Assembly: GCA_025738555.1 (NCBI GenBank) | Contig: JAOVFP010000003.1 | Location: forward strand, 6,448,001-6,512,000 | DNA: 64,000 bases | From: Cyathus striatus | Taxonomy: Eukaryota > Basidiomycota > Agaricomycetes > Agaricales > Nidulariaceae | Direction of reading: 5' to 3' | In this document: positions 11,794 through 23,470 of the stretch, piece after piece | How positions within the stretch are numbered: the first letter of the stretch is position 1 | How the letters are laid out: each line of letters begins with the position of its first letter | Translations under genes and position numbers: made by a program | The notes under the pieces: generated by a model | The model's database searches: none | What the model was told of the DNA's origin: nothing | The model's input: only the letters and a program-made list of their open reading frames with translations

Positions 11794-12473
11794 GATGAAT
11801 CATTAAGTTCATATTCTGGTTCTTTCAAATCCTCTTTTTTAAGCTCAAGTAAATATTCTTTCCATTCTCCATTTGGATCAAGTTTAGTCACTGCTGAACA
11901 TGCCAATCGATATTGATCAGCATAATCTTTTACTCTTGCTTTATATCTTGCATGCAACTTCTGTATGTGAATATTTGACTTATTTTCAGTTTCAGATGTA
12001 TTAAGCCTCTTAAATAACTACACAGTTGAGATTATTCATAAATGGCATTGAATTTCAGCCAATGTATCATGGGCTAGTGCAAGCCTTAATTTTAGTTCTG
12101 AATCAGCTGCTTTTTGATTTCTGAGTTGGTATGTAATTGGATTGGAAGAGATGAAGGAAGATATAATGAAGGTAACTCAGTTTTAATGTTGTCACCACTA
12201 TTATTAATTGATGTGGATGCCAATAGATCAGCTACATTTGGCATAGTTTCTGTACAGTTCTTGTAACTTTTGACATACTGTTGCTCTTCCAATTTAAACC
12301 CAACAAGTAAAAGTTTTGTCAAGGTCATTTTATGTTTATGGGTGATTCCTCTTTTAGCATCTGAAGCTTCTTCATGTGTAAGCTTACTGCACTCTGGTTC
12401 ATCATATGGATTTAAATTAGTGTGGTCAAGATTCCATGCTATAAGTTGAGACTCCCACTGAGCTGTGACACTA
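11794..12473 (-). pseudogene. KDZ transposase, middle/C-terminal piece
   Basis: Minus-strand coding sequence between elements A and B. It begins in frame with the piece ending at 32335: joining over GATAGAAA gives SVTAQWESQLIAWNLD and then NPYDEP. It continues through a helical region (KLRLALAHDTLAEI, HARYKARVKDYADQYR) into LDPNGEW, typical of KDZ C-terminal halves. Stops are a TGA and a TAG around 12010-12040; the TGA stands where relatives have Arg. Two insertions and point stops make it a dead gene. Confidence 0.7.
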
Positions 12474-12489
12474 GATAGAAAGAGCTCTT

Positions 12490-12705
12490 TACACTCCCCC
12501 CACCCTTACACCTGAATTTCACATGAATTTCATGTGAATTAGTGAAATTCATGTGAACTTTTTACCCATTATTTTTTCAATTTTTGGGTGAGAATGCAGC
12601 AAATTATTTCATGTGAAGTTCACATGAACTTCATCTATTCACATGAATTTTAGGTGAAAGTTTCATGTAATATTCACGTGAATTTTCACATTCCAGATTC
12701 ACACA
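12490..12705. repeat. Subterminal repeats of element B (left)
   Basis: Many TTCACATGAA, TTCATGTGAA and CACCTGAATT motifs, partly palindromic. The counterpart is at 32095-32320. Confidence 0.75.
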
Positions 12706-13606
12706 TAAGTGTCAGCCAATTATTTTCATTAAATGCCTAGGTTTTATGATCATGGTAATCATATAAGCTAGGCATTTTTTTTATGATCACCTACTATTAT
12801 ATATGTAGTAGTGAATGTATGATTACTAGTGAATGTATAAGTGATCATAAGTGATCTTTCAGTGATTTAGTAGTGTTTCAGGTGGATACTTACTTACTAC
12901 TGGTACTAATGAATGTAATGGTAATCATAGGTGATCATTAGGTGTTTCAAGTGCATATTCACTTATTACTGGTACTAAAGAATGTATATGTGATCATTAG
13001 TGATCATTATATATTACAATAGCATATTATTTTGAATAATATTATATATGTCACATATGTGATATATCTCGAACTTGTCACACATATTCCCATGCTTCAC
13101 ATTTGTGACATTCTTCTTGTGTGTCATGTCTGTCACACATATTCCTGCGCATCACGCATATTCCCGCACATCACGCATATTCCCGCGCTTCTCGCATATT
13201 CTCACGCATCACGCACATTCTTGCTCTTCATGCACATTCCAATGCATCACATATTTCCGCACATTACATCTGTCACATTCTTTCTGTGTGTCACATCTGT
13301 CACATATATTCGCACGCATCACATATGTCACATATATTCGCATGTATCACACTATTCATGCTTGTCACATATATTCACATGCATCACACTATTCACACAT
13401 GTCACATATATTTACATGTGTCACGCAATTCATGAATTTATACGTGTCACATATATTCATGTGTGTCACGTGCGTCACATTTGTCATTTGTCACACTTTT
13501 AGCGCTTGTCACACATGTCACCTGCTTTCATTTGTCACACTTTGCACAACTATCATGCATTTGATAGTGTTACTCTTTGATTCACATTACATGTTTTATG
13601 TGTGTC

Positions 13607-14230
13607 TGTCAAGACCGGTATTTCTACGTAAGGTCGGAAGCATAAGGTAGGGAAGTGTGGGACAGAAGGACCGTCGGCTTCAGCTTATATGCTGTGCCCC
13701 TTGTCGTTCTCGTGGTCCAGGTATTTCAAAGTGCGGAAGAGAGGGACAGGAGTGCAGAGTTACTGTGACGGCAATGATTCAAGCCGGAGTTGAGTAGGAC
13801 TCAAAGACAAGTAAGAAGGATAGTAACTTAGTCGATATTTGAACTGAGTAGTAGTAGTACAAATTGTGTTACTTAAATACTATACAACTTCACCAATGAC
13901 CGATGAATGAATGAGTAATAGTATACTATTTGATAAACATAATAAGATGGTGGCGGAAGGTGGAGTATGGTTTGAATACAATATGTACCAAGGACGAACT
14001 AAGGATTGAAAGGAATGCTGAGACAAGTATACCCGGGGTACGATAGAGAAAGCATAATGGAGAGCAGATAAGAACCGGATGAGTAAGGTGACATAAGCTC
14101 GGCGACTTTCAGTCAGAAGAGCGGAAGGGTAGAAATGGAAGGACAATATCTACAAGTTAAGAAGTGCAGAGAGTGCAGATAGTGTGGAATAGAAGTGCAG
14201 ACATAAGGTAGGAAAAGTACAGCTATGACA
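13607..14230 (-). repeat. 3' LTR of the chromovirus
   Basis: 624 bp, TG...CA ends. On the sense strand it is preceded by the purine run AAGGGGGAGATAC (14231-14243), the expected polypurine tract. Confidence 0.9.
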
Positions 14231-14382
14231 GTATCTCCCCCTTAGGGCCAAGCCACGAGGGCTGTTAGGTTTTGATGGAAAACTTTAAACTTTTCACGGT
14301 GTTTTGTATTGTTTGCGTACCAGTGAATCCATATAAGCCAGGTGCCCACTGAGGATTATTCAACATCTTTCTTCCTTTCACA

Positions 14383-15690
14383 ATGTCGAACCCTGGACAA
14401 ATCTCGAACGATCTATCAGCATTCGAACAGCTTCAAGAGATCGCAAGACTCGAGGCCGAGGAGGCCGAGGACAGACGAAAAGAGGAAGAACAAAGAGAAG
14501 CTGTCGAACGAGAACGACGGGAGAGGCGAACAGTGGCAGCGGCAAGGTTAGCTGCATTGCGACAGGTTGCAGAGGATAAGAAGAAAGAGGAGGAGAGGAT
14601 AGCCGAGGAGGCTCGTAAAGCGGAGGAGGTGTGGAAGGCAGAGGAGGCTCAAAGAGTGGAAGAGACATGAAAAGCAGAAGAGGCATGAAAAGCAGAAGAG
14701 GCACGAAGGTTGGAAATGGTGAAAGTGGCATTGGTGGCGGGGAGTTTGAGAAAGGGAAAGGGTAAAGAGAAGAGTCATACCCTTGTGCGTGGTAAGTCGG
14801 TAGTCGAGGATTCTGATGAGGAGGAAGAAGGTAATGAAGAGGACACAGACAATGAACCGGATCCTGAGCCCGCAAATGAGGTCGTAGGTGGTGAAGTAGC
14901 AGACTCGTCAAAAGGCAAGAAGTTTGGGCCCATATACAAACTCAGCACAAAGATTTGTCATCGTTGCCGAGTGTGGAGGGATATGGAGAAGAGGGGTATA
15001 TGCAACCGAGAAAAGTGAGTAGTTTTCAAAATACTTTGAAAACTTACTAATTCTTCTGATAGGGATAGTGTTTTGTCCCCTTGCAAGTTCTGCGTGAAGT
15101 CACACTGACTATGCAGCATGGAAGGGCCGGTTACCACCACAGTTCGTAACAAGAAGAGAAAAGCGGGATTAGCCGAAGTTGGTAATGATACAGAGGGGCA
15201 ACCTTCCAAGAAGGCGCATCCACGAACCTCAACTGTGCCTGAGTCCAACGATGAGGATGAAGATGAACCCAAGCTCAATCGTGAGTGAGAGGCGGATGTG
15301 GGTCTGCAAGGGAAATTGCTGCATACAATGCAGCAGATGGCGAGAGATCAGCGGGAGTTACTGCAGGAAGTTCAGCAGGCCCATGAGGCTCAAATGGAGG
15401 AAACGCGAGTTGCTCGACTTGCAACGTTTGAAGAGCAACGGCGATCAATGGAACTCCAGCAGGCCTTGGTGGAAGAGATGAGGCAGGCCGTGGCCGAATT
15501 ACGGGGGGTGCGACAAGAGTTAACTACTCTTCAAGGCCAGGTTGGAACTTCGAAGAGTGCGGATACAGATGCGGAAGAAGGGGATGAAGACACGAGCAGT
15601 TCGAGTAGTGCAAGTAGTTCGAGTAGTGTGGGTAGTGCGGAAGAAGATAACAAGACAGTGGTTGGGTCCCAGATGCAAGGGACCCAATAA
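14383..15690 (+). pseudogene. Antisense ORF with intron in the chromovirus: coiled-coil, cysteine cluster
   Basis: Opposite to gag-pol, between the pol end and the 3' LTR. Starts MSNPGQISNDLSAFEQ, then a long Glu/Ala/Lys/Arg coiled coil with EEARKAE-type repeats, an acidic stretch, a cluster C-x2-C-x11-C-x10-C-x2-C-x6-C (starting ICHRCR) across a 48-bp intron, a basic segment, another coiled coil, and a Ser-rich C-terminus. Four in-frame TGA codons (two in the coiled-coil repeat, one after KSH, one in NRE-x-EADV); the repeat context shows Arg at the first two. Function unknown. Its orientation lets an intron survive retrotransposition, because the genomic RNA is the other strand. Confidence 0.7.
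15015..15062 (+). other. 48-bp intron in the antisense ORF
   Basis: GTGAGT donor, TTACTAAT branch-like site, TGATAG acceptor. Splicing joins NREK to DSVLSPCKFC in frame and completes the cysteine cluster. Confidence 0.75.
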
Positions 15691-15820
15691 TTAGTTTTTA
15701 ATTTGTACTTGTCATCTTGCAGAATAAAAGCGAGATTTGGAATTGGAGATGCGGAAGTGCGGAAGTGCGGAAATGTGGAAATGTGGAAGTGAAAAAATAG
15801 GAGTAGTCAGAGGTGTGAGA

Positions 15821-18800
15821 CTAAGAGGGATCAAGTAATTTCTCAGCGTCTTTAGGCCCAGGTTTGTTGGGATACTGAGTGTGAAACTCTTCAATGAACT
15901 CAGCCGCATTATCCAACTCAGATGCAGGTAGCCAGGAGAACTCCTTATCAGTGTCTTGATAGCCATTCCACTGTACGAAGTACTTGAGTTTGCACTTGAG
16001 ACATTTATCAATTTTCGAGTCTAGGATTTTGGCGATCTCATATTCGATTTTGCCATCTTCGAATTCAACAGGTGGAGGGGGTGAAACGACACGACCAGGT
16101 ATAGTGTTCTTGGTGGATGGTTCGAGCATGGAGACTTGAAAGACAGGGTGTACGGAATGGTAGGTGTCGGGGAGTCGGAGAGTGCGGGAGTGAGTACCAG
16201 GAGAGGCAATAACTTCGAACAGACCTAGGTATTTCTCGGCGAACTTTCGTGTAGGTCGGGTAGTGCAGAAGTGCTCAGCTTTGACGAAAGCCTTGGAACC
16301 AATTGGAAACTCAGGAGAGGGGAGTCTCTTCTTGTCCGCAGGTCCTTGATAGCGCTTCTGAGCAGCTGCTATCTCAGACTTGAGCATCTGGTGAAGTTCA
16401 TCAAGATCGATAGCAAATTCACGGGTGTGGGCAGCAGTAATGTCATGCTCGGGGTATACTGCGAGGTTTGGGTTATAACCTTTGTTAGCGAAGAAGGGAG
16501 AAACACCTGTGGTGGCACTAGGAGTGTTATTGTAAGTAAACTCAGCAAGGGGGAGGAGTAGGGCCCAATTGTCTTGCTGGTAGTTACAATAAATGCGGAT
16601 GTACTGTTCCAGTGTCTGATTAGTGCATTCAGTTTGACCGTCGCCCTCTGGATGATAACCAGAAGTGAAATGAAGATTCATATTGAGAATGGTACCTAAA
16701 GAACAGAAAAAGTGGGAGATGAACTCCTTTGCTTGCTTTGTAAGACGATCAACAATGACAAGTACCGCATTGAACTCTTTCTCGTAAGCGGATGAGGTTG
16801 GTAATGTACCAATGAAATCCATTGAGATCGAGTTCCACGGCTGTTCAGGAATTGGTAATTGCTTTAGAGTTCCGTATGGCTGGTGTCGTTGTGGTTTGTT
16901 ATGCATACAAGTGGTGCAAGACTTACAATAATCTTTTATGAAGGTACGAAGACCAGGCCAGGTGTACTCATGGCAGATCAAGTTTAACATTTTTTTTTGG
17001 CCATAGTGGCCAGAAAGGATGTGATCGTGTTTGTACAAAAGAATGCGGAGTCATAGGTTGGAAAAGTTGGGAGAGGTAGGAACCCAAATACGGTTGTCTA
17101 GATGCAGAAAACCTTTGTCGTCAACAGACCATCAGTTAACTGGGTTAGCAAGGTGAATGCGTGCAATGGGGTCGGAAGGTAACGCAGCAAGGATGTCATT
17201 GTGGAGTTGTTCAACATCCATGATTATGCTGGCACGTAAGGTCGGAAAAATGAGTGTGGTAGCTTGAAGTAAAGCTTGGAGCTGGAAATGAGTGAACACG
17301 GGATGGAAGTTATGTGGATTAATCTTTGCATAGCCATTATCCCCCCCTTTAGGGTAGACGTCCCAGCATTTAGTTAACGAGTTCAGCTTTGTACCGAGCT
17401 TGCCAGGATGGAAACGAATGATTAGGTGAAATTGAGAGAGGTACTCTGACCAACGGGCTTGTTGACGGGTGAGGATTTTTGTTGTGGAAAAATATTCCAG
17501 GTTTTTATGGTCTGTAACGATGTTGATTGGAGAGCCCGCACCTTCGAGGTAATGGTGCCAGATGCGGAAGGCCTTGAAGATAGCTAGAAGTTCCTTATCA
17601 TGAGTATTGTAATTAAGTTCGGGAGAGGTAAAAGTGCGGGAGTGGAACACAATAGGGTGGATTTCGCCATCCTCAGTGATAATAGAGAGGATGGCTGCCA
17701 ATGCATAGTCGGAGGCATCAGTTTCAACAACGAGTTGTGCATCAGGAATCCAATGGGTGAGGATTGGCGCAGTGGTGAAAGCCGTTTTGAGCGAATCGAA
17801 AGCCGTGCAACAAGCAGGAGAGAAATCCCACTTGAGGCCTTTCCAAGTTAGTCGTGTAAGTGGCACAACTATATCAGAATAATTAAAGATGAAATGGCAA
17901 TAGAAGTTCGCAAACCCCAAGAAGGACTGAATGTCTTTACCTTTCTTGGGTTCAGGCCAGTTCTGGATGGTCTTTACTTTCTCTTGAGACATAGTGAGTC
18001 CGCTTGGAGAAAGAATGTAACCCAGATACTCAACAGACTTGGAATGAAATTCGCATTTGTCTGCACATGCGTAAAGGCCATGTTGGCATAAACGTTTGAG
18101 GACTTCACAAACATGCTTCCGATGGTCAGCGAGGTTATCTGAGTATATGAGGATGTCATCGAGGTAGACGGTTACACAAACATCAAGTAAATCCTTGAAT
18201 ACGTCATTCATGAAATGCTGGAAGGCAGCAGGAGCATTAGTGAGTCCAAACAGCATTACTAACCATTCGAAGGACCCATAACGAGTGCGGAAAGCCATCT
18301 TCCATTCATCTCCCTCAGCAACACAGACCAGGTGGTAGGTGTGGCGAAGGTCGATTTTGGTATAAATGCGGGCCTTGTGCGGAGAGTTGAGGAGGTCGGA
18401 AATGAGTGGAAGGGGGTATTGATCTTTCTTCGAGATGGCATTAAGTCCTCTGAAATCAACACAAAGTCGTAGTAAGCCATCCTTTTTACGAACAAAAAGA
18501 ACAGGTGCACCATATGGTGAGCGAGAAGGACAGATAAAACCAATATGAAGATGCTCATCGATAAATTCACATAGAGCTCCAAGCTCACTCTGAGAGAGTG
18601 AGTAGATCGTTCCTACAGGAGGGGATCCTCCTTCTTCAAGATTGATTTGAAGATCGTAGGGGCGATGCGGGGCAAAGGAGTTAGCATGGCTTTTGCTGAA
18701 GACATCAGCAAATTCGTGATACTCAGTGGGTACTTTTGTGAGGTCTGCTGGGTCCTCATCGAGTGTGGATGCAGCAGCAGCGGAAACGACGGCTCCAAGT

Positions 18801-19449
18801 TGTATCCTAAATGTTTGAGCACCTTCGAGCTTACTAGCACGAAGGAATGCGGCAGCGTTGATTAAGGATATTTGCGGAGTTGTAGGTTGTGGAAGTGGGT
18901 TTGCATCTGGTGAAGCAGAGGTCGGAAGCGCAGAAGTTTCCTCAGAGGTCATCAACAAAGACGGAAATGACAGGCGTGAGGCTGTGGTTTGGAATCCTAA
19001 GATACATCTCTCAGTCCAATCAATCAACAGATTGTATATGGAGAGCCAGTTGAAACCTAAAACCGCAGAGCACGATGAGTCGAGCGGAGTGACATAAAAG
19101 TCCATAGTTATGCATTCACCAAATGGAAAAGTTACAGGAATTGTAGCAACTTGAGTAAGTATAGAGTTCGAGGAGCCATCAAAGAGCTTTAAAGGAATAG
19201 GGGTGCATGGGGTGGTCAGAAGGTTGTGCAACCAAGCAAAACGCGAGTCTACAAAGCAGTGAGTTGAACCAGAATCTGCTGGTGCAGAAGAGGAAAAAGA
19301 GAGTGTGGAATTGGATGCAGAAGTAGATAATAAGTGGACATGTAGTGCTTGGGGGTTGTAAAGAGCGGATGCGTTGAGGCGGATCTCCCTGGGTGTACAG
19401 GAGGGATCAACGCGGCCCTCAGTCTGTACGGGAACCTGAGGGCCGCACT
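15821..19449 (-). CDS. pol: Pol polyprotein: protease, RT, RNase H, integrase, chromodomain (disabled)
   Basis: Open on the minus strand from the gag stop in the -1 frame. Protease DSGST near 19250; RT from about 18590 with KIDLRHTYHL and YLDDILIYS; RNase H with ETDASDYALAA and HDKELLAI; integrase zinc region YKHDHILSGHYG and CKSCTTC; core with DFIGTLP and HPEGDGQTE; C-terminal chromodomain (YFVQWNGY, EFSWLPASEL). Two TGA codons (about 17128 and 17045) stand where relatives have Arg. Between RLTKQA and KEFISHFF (about 16725) an in-frame gap of about 40 residues removes the second catalytic Asp of the integrase. The element cannot make a working integrase. Confidence 0.88.
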
Positions 19450-19459
19450 CTATTTTTTC
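19450..19459 (-). promoter_or_regulatory. Probable gag-pol -1 frameshift site
   Basis: GAAAAAATAG on the minus strand at the gag stop. The -1 frame is open across the stop to the protease DSGST and the rest of pol. The run of six A is slippery, although the base before it is G, so it is not a perfect X-XXY-YYZ heptamer. Confidence 0.55.
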
Positions 19460-20928
19460 AAGCTCTCTTCAGAGTTCGAAATAGAGTCTTCGGCAGCAGG
19501 TGTGAGGATGATCACAGCGTGAACTTTAGCTGCTGAGGAGGATGCCTTTCGGATATCCTTTGTGCGATGACCAGGTTTCCCACAGAAGAGGCACAAGTTG
19601 CCATCCATGCGGCATTTGCGTTCCTCAGGGGTCAGCTTACCGTCTTTCCCGAGTTTATCACTTAGGTCGACAGCTGGTGTTTGTGGGGTGCTGGTAGGTT
19701 TTCCCGAGAATGGTGTAGAGGTCAATGGTTTGGGGGGAGTCGAAGAGTGAGATTTATTAGTAGTGCTCGTGGACACCGCATTATCTGAAGACTTTGCAGC
19801 TTGTCTGGAAGACTGTGACTCAAAACCCTTTTCTGCCTGGCGCTTCCAATAGTGCATATCAACCTTCTGAGCCAAAAACTTCCTATCCCCTAGGGTAGGA
19901 GGTAAATCAAGGAGAGCGAGGTCGTCCTTGATGCGGGAGCAGAGCTCACAATAGTACTGGGCTGCAAGGGCAGTTTCGCCCCAGTCCAGTAAAGAAGTAC
20001 ACTTGTTAAACTTTACCTCGTAAGTAGCGATGTGCTGGTTATCATCCATGTGGATAACCATAATGCGTGATTCCGCATCACTAGTAGGGTCAGCAAGACC
20101 GAAGTGAGTGCGGAGGACTATGAGAAAGCGTGGCCAAAAGGACATCCAGTCCTCATTCGTACCACTAGAAATATGTGGTGCAAATAGATTCATGGCCGTA
20201 CCCCATAGATAGGAAATGGCGTAATTGACTCTGGAGTAGTCGGTGGGGTACATGGTCTCGTTATTGTGGAAGACTAGGAGACACTGTAGAATGAAGGGTT
20301 CCAGCTTGGTAACACTCGTGCCATCGAAAGTGTCGGGCTCCTTGACCTTACGCTGAGGTATGTGGGAGGTCGGAGTCCTAATGGCGAGAGATTCTGCGAG
20401 ACACAGAATCGCATTCAAGGTCTCGCAATTAAAATCAGATGGAGAGCGAGAGCGAGAATGAGTGCGGGAGCGATGACGAGAGTGACGATGACCACTATGA
20501 GGATGGCCATCTGGGTCATCTGAACTGTCAGGATCACCCGAGCCTCCAGGAGCTCCTGGAGCTGCACCGGGTGCATCTTGTGGTGCAGATGTGGTGTTAC
20601 CAGTACATTCCTCCACTGGAATAGTGGGAGGAGGTGCAACAGGTTGGCTTGCCTGTTGTTCCTCATGCTGGGAAGTGGAAGCGGAGTGAGTTTCAGATGC
20701 GGGAGTGGTGTGAGAGAGCCTAGGTGTGGTAGCAGCTTGTTCCATTTCTGCTGGTGCAAGAGGAATGAAGTGAGGGTGGAAATGGATGCTGTGTGTGGGT
20801 AGTAATGGGTGATGGATGGTAGTAGACGTAGAACCTGAAGGTTGTGCTACGATGGCACTGATAGACGCAGCCTCAAGTTCTAAAGCAGCTTGTTTTCGTG
20901 TGCAGGGACCTTCAGTCCTAGTAGCCAT
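19450..20928 (-). CDS. gag: Gag polyprotein
   Basis: 492 residues from the first ATG (20928-20926). The N-terminal half is low-complexity (Pro, Ser, Thr, Gln, then an Arg-Ser/His stretch). The retrotransposon gag core starts near PDTFDGT and runs through WMSFWPRFL and FNKCTSLLDWGE to the WKRQAEKGF region. A single zinc knuckle CLFCGKPGHRTKDI lacks the last Cys (C-x2-C-x4-H-x4-Ile), so it is probably weakened by mutation. It ends TTG-AAA-AAA-TAG, with pol continuing in the -1 frame. Confidence 0.85.
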   Translation of the reverse strand: MATRTEGPCTRKQAALELEAASISAIVAQPSGSTSTTIHHPLLPTHSIHFHPHFIPLAPAEMEQAATTPRLSHTTPASETHSASTSQHEEQQASQPVAPPPTIPVEECTGNTTSAPQDAPGAAPGAPGGSGDPDSSDDPDGHPHSGHRHSRHRSRTHSRSRSPSDFNCETLNAILCLAESLAIRTPTSHIPQRKVKEPDTFDGTSVTKLEPFILQCLLVFHNNETMYPTDYSRVNYAISYLWGTAMNLFAPHISSGTNEDWMSFWPRFLIVLRTHFGLADPTSDAESRIMVIHMDDNQHIATYEVKFNKCTSLLDWGETALAAQYYCELCSRIKDDLALLDLPPTLGDRKFLAQKVDMHYWKRQAEKGFESQSSRQAAKSSDNAVSTSTTNKSHSSTPPKPLTSTPFSGKPTSTPQTPAVDLSDKLGKDGKLTPEERKCRMDGNLCLFCGKPGHRTKDIRKASSSAAKVHAVIILTPAAEDSISNSEESLKK

Positions 20929-20980
20929 AGACAAAAGATATGAGTAAGAATGAGAACTCAAGGTGTGAGTTCAAATATAC

Positions 20981-21614
20981 TGTCAAGACCGATATTTCTA
21001 CGTAAGGTCGGAAGTGTAAGGTAGGGAAGTGCAGGACAGAAGGACCGTCGGCTTCAGCTTATATGCTGTGCCCCTTGTCGTTCTCGTGGTCTAGGTATTT
21101 CAAAGTGCAGAAGAGAGGGACAGGAGTGCAGAGTGCAGAGTCGTTGCTGTGACGGCAATGATTCAAGCCGGAGTTGAGTAGGACTCAAAGACAAGTAAGA
21201 AGGATAGTAACTTAGTCGATATTTGAACTGAGTAGTAGTAGTACAAATTGTGTTACTTAAATACTATACAACTTCACCAATGACCGATGAACAAATGAGT
21301 AATAGTATACTATTTGATAAACATAATAAGATGGTGGCGGAAGGTGGAGTATGGTTTGAATACAATATGTACCAAGGACGAACTAAGGATTGAAAGGAAT
21401 GCTGAGACAAGTATACCCGGGGTATGATAGAGAAAGCATAATGGAGAGCGGATAAGAACCGGATGAGTAAGGTGACATAAGCTCGGCGACTTTCAGTCAG
21501 AAGAGTGGAAGGGTAGAAATGGAAGGATGATATCTACAAGTTAAGAAGTGCAGAGAGTGCGGATAGTGCAGAATAGAAGTGCGGAAATAAGGTAGGAAAA
21601 GTACGGCTATGACA
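20981..21614 (-). repeat. 5' LTR of the chromovirus
   Basis: 634 bp, TG...CA ends, followed on the right by the target duplication GTGTC. It has an extra GTGCAGA-like 10-bp unit compared with the 3' LTR. Confidence 0.9.
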
Positions 21615-21709
21615 GTGTCACTCATCATGCTTTTTGCATATGTTACATTTTTCACAATTTTCACAGCTTAGTAGTGTAATTTGGCTTTTGATATTAACAT
21701 TATATCTAG

Positions 21710-22680
21710 ATGTGGAACCTATATTAAGTGGGGGATACTCATTATATCACCTGTCATAGTCTACTAGCCTATTATGGTTTTCATGCATATCATGTTTTTG
21801 ATGTATATCACATATCCAGTTTTTCATGTTCTCAATTTGAATTTGAATTGCTTCTGACATTTACTCACACTTGTGGAGCCTGAAGGCACAGTAGGAAGGA
21901 GAATCATAATGTACTAAACACTTAACACCCAGGGAGAGAAGCTGATTATGTGTATCTGATTACCTGTATATCTATACCATTGTTCAAATTGTTACAGAAC
22001 AGAAGTATCCAACAGTGCAGAGTAAATTATTAAAGCAAAGGAAACAATCATGTTCTTGCTAAACTAAAGGTTATAACAAGAAATGTGATAATTAGTAAAT
22101 TATAGAAGTGTAACAATAATGAGCCAGATTGAGACATGTACACTGTGTATATAACTCCACTGACATTTTACAATCAAGACTAGAGATGTGATATGATGCC
22201 ATTGAACATTTTCATATTGAACAATTTGGTGATAGACCCACACATGGACAAAAAATGTGAAAGAATAGTGAAATATGTGATTCTACATCACATCAAACTT
22301 ACACATCTCAGTCATTAGATAATCATTATTCTTGTATCACTATTGGTTATAATGATATCTTCAATACATATTATTAATTCATATCTGCTTACTCTATATG
22401 ACTACATAATCTTTTGAATTATTGATACAGAGAGAAAATGAAAACTATCTCAACTCTTACTGATATTGTGTCACAATCAGTTTCACTTCTACACTGCTAC
22501 AAGTACTCATATCTCTGACATATGTTCTTTATATTTATACTTAAACCTTATGGCTTCATCTTTTAAACAAGCATATAACTACTGGCATGATCAACCAGGT
22601 AACTACTCAGACAGCATCAGGGAGTGGTCCATGCACATGCTATTGCTGAGTATTCCCTGCTTACCATAGCTTTCAAATTT
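21710..22680. other. Loop of stem-loop element 2, no gene
   Basis: AT-rich non-coding sequence. It aligns with the loop of element 3 (25140-26040): both contain CAGTCATTAGATAAT, ATTGATACAGAGA and TCACAATCA blocks in the same order. Confidence 0.65.
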
Positions 22681-23470
22681 TGATATATTGTCTATATCAA
22701 AAGCCAAATTATATTACTGAGCTGTGAAAATTGTGAAAAATGTAACATATGCAAAAAGCATGATGGTGACATGCGTGAATAGTGTGATGCGTGTGAATAT
22801 ATGTGACACATGTGAATAGTGTGACACATGCGAATATATGTGATGGATATGACACACAGAAAGAATGTGACAGATGTGATGTGCGGAAATATGTGATGCG
22901 TGGGAATGTGCATGAAGCGTGAGAATGTGCGTGATGTGTGGGAATATACGAGAAGCGCGGGAATATGCGTGATGTGCAGGAATATGCGTGATGCGTGGGA
23001 ATATACACAATGCGTGGGAATATGTGTGACAGACGTGATGCACGAGAAGAATGTCACAAATGTGAAGCACGGGAACAATGTGAGGCGCGGGAATATGCGT
23101 GACAAGTTCGAGATATGTCACATATGTCACATATATAATATTATTTAAAATAATATGCTATTGTAATATATAATGATCACGAATGATCACATATACATTC
23201 TTTAGTACCAGTAATAAGTGAATATGCACTTGAAACACCTAATGATCACCTATGATCACCATTACATTCATTTGTACCAGTAGTAAGTAAATATCCACCT
23301 GAAACACTACTAAATCACTGAAAGATCACTTATGATCACTTATACATTCACTAGTAATCATACATTCACTACTACATATATAATAGTGGGTGATCATAAA
23401 AAAAATGCCTAGCTTATATGATCACCATGATCATAAAACCTAGACATTTAATGAAAAAATTGGCTGACAC

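Larger units (their letters stand above)
13607..21614 (-). mobile_element. Full-length Ty3/Gypsy chromovirus
   Basis: 8,008 bp on the minus strand, with a 5-bp target duplication GTGTC (13602-13606 and 21615-21619). LTRs: 13607-14230 (3') and 20981-21614 (5'); both run TGTCAAGACC to ATGACA on the plus strand. Order on the minus strand: 5' LTR, gag, protease, RT, RNase H, integrase, chromodomain, then an antisense ORF, a polypurine tract (14231-14243) and the 3' LTR. The two LTRs differ by a 10-bp indel and mainly C/T and G/A changes, so the insertion is fairly young. No TGG-type primer binding site follows the 5' LTR. Confidence 0.93.
12709..23470. mobile_element. Stem-loop element 2 (GTGTCAGC family), split by an LTR retrotransposon
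   Basis: Starts GTGTCAGCCAAT and ends ATTGGCTGACAC. The left arm is 12709-13606 plus 21615-21710; the right arm is about 22680-23470. The arms are inverted copies: an outer zone of TGATCAT repeats, an inner zone of CATATTCCCGCGCATCACG and TGTCACA repeats. The loop 21710-22680 is homologous to the loop of element 3. Removing the 8-kb retrotransposon leaves about 2.7 kb. ATAA precedes the left end and CCCTC follows the right end. Confidence 0.8.

Noticed and set aside
213..12481. Classifying elements A, B and 9786-11455 as ordinary hAT elements because of CAG ends and 8-bp duplications
   Set aside because: No hAT transposase signature is present; the cargo is CxC5-CxC6. The possibility remains open for the gene-free nested element.
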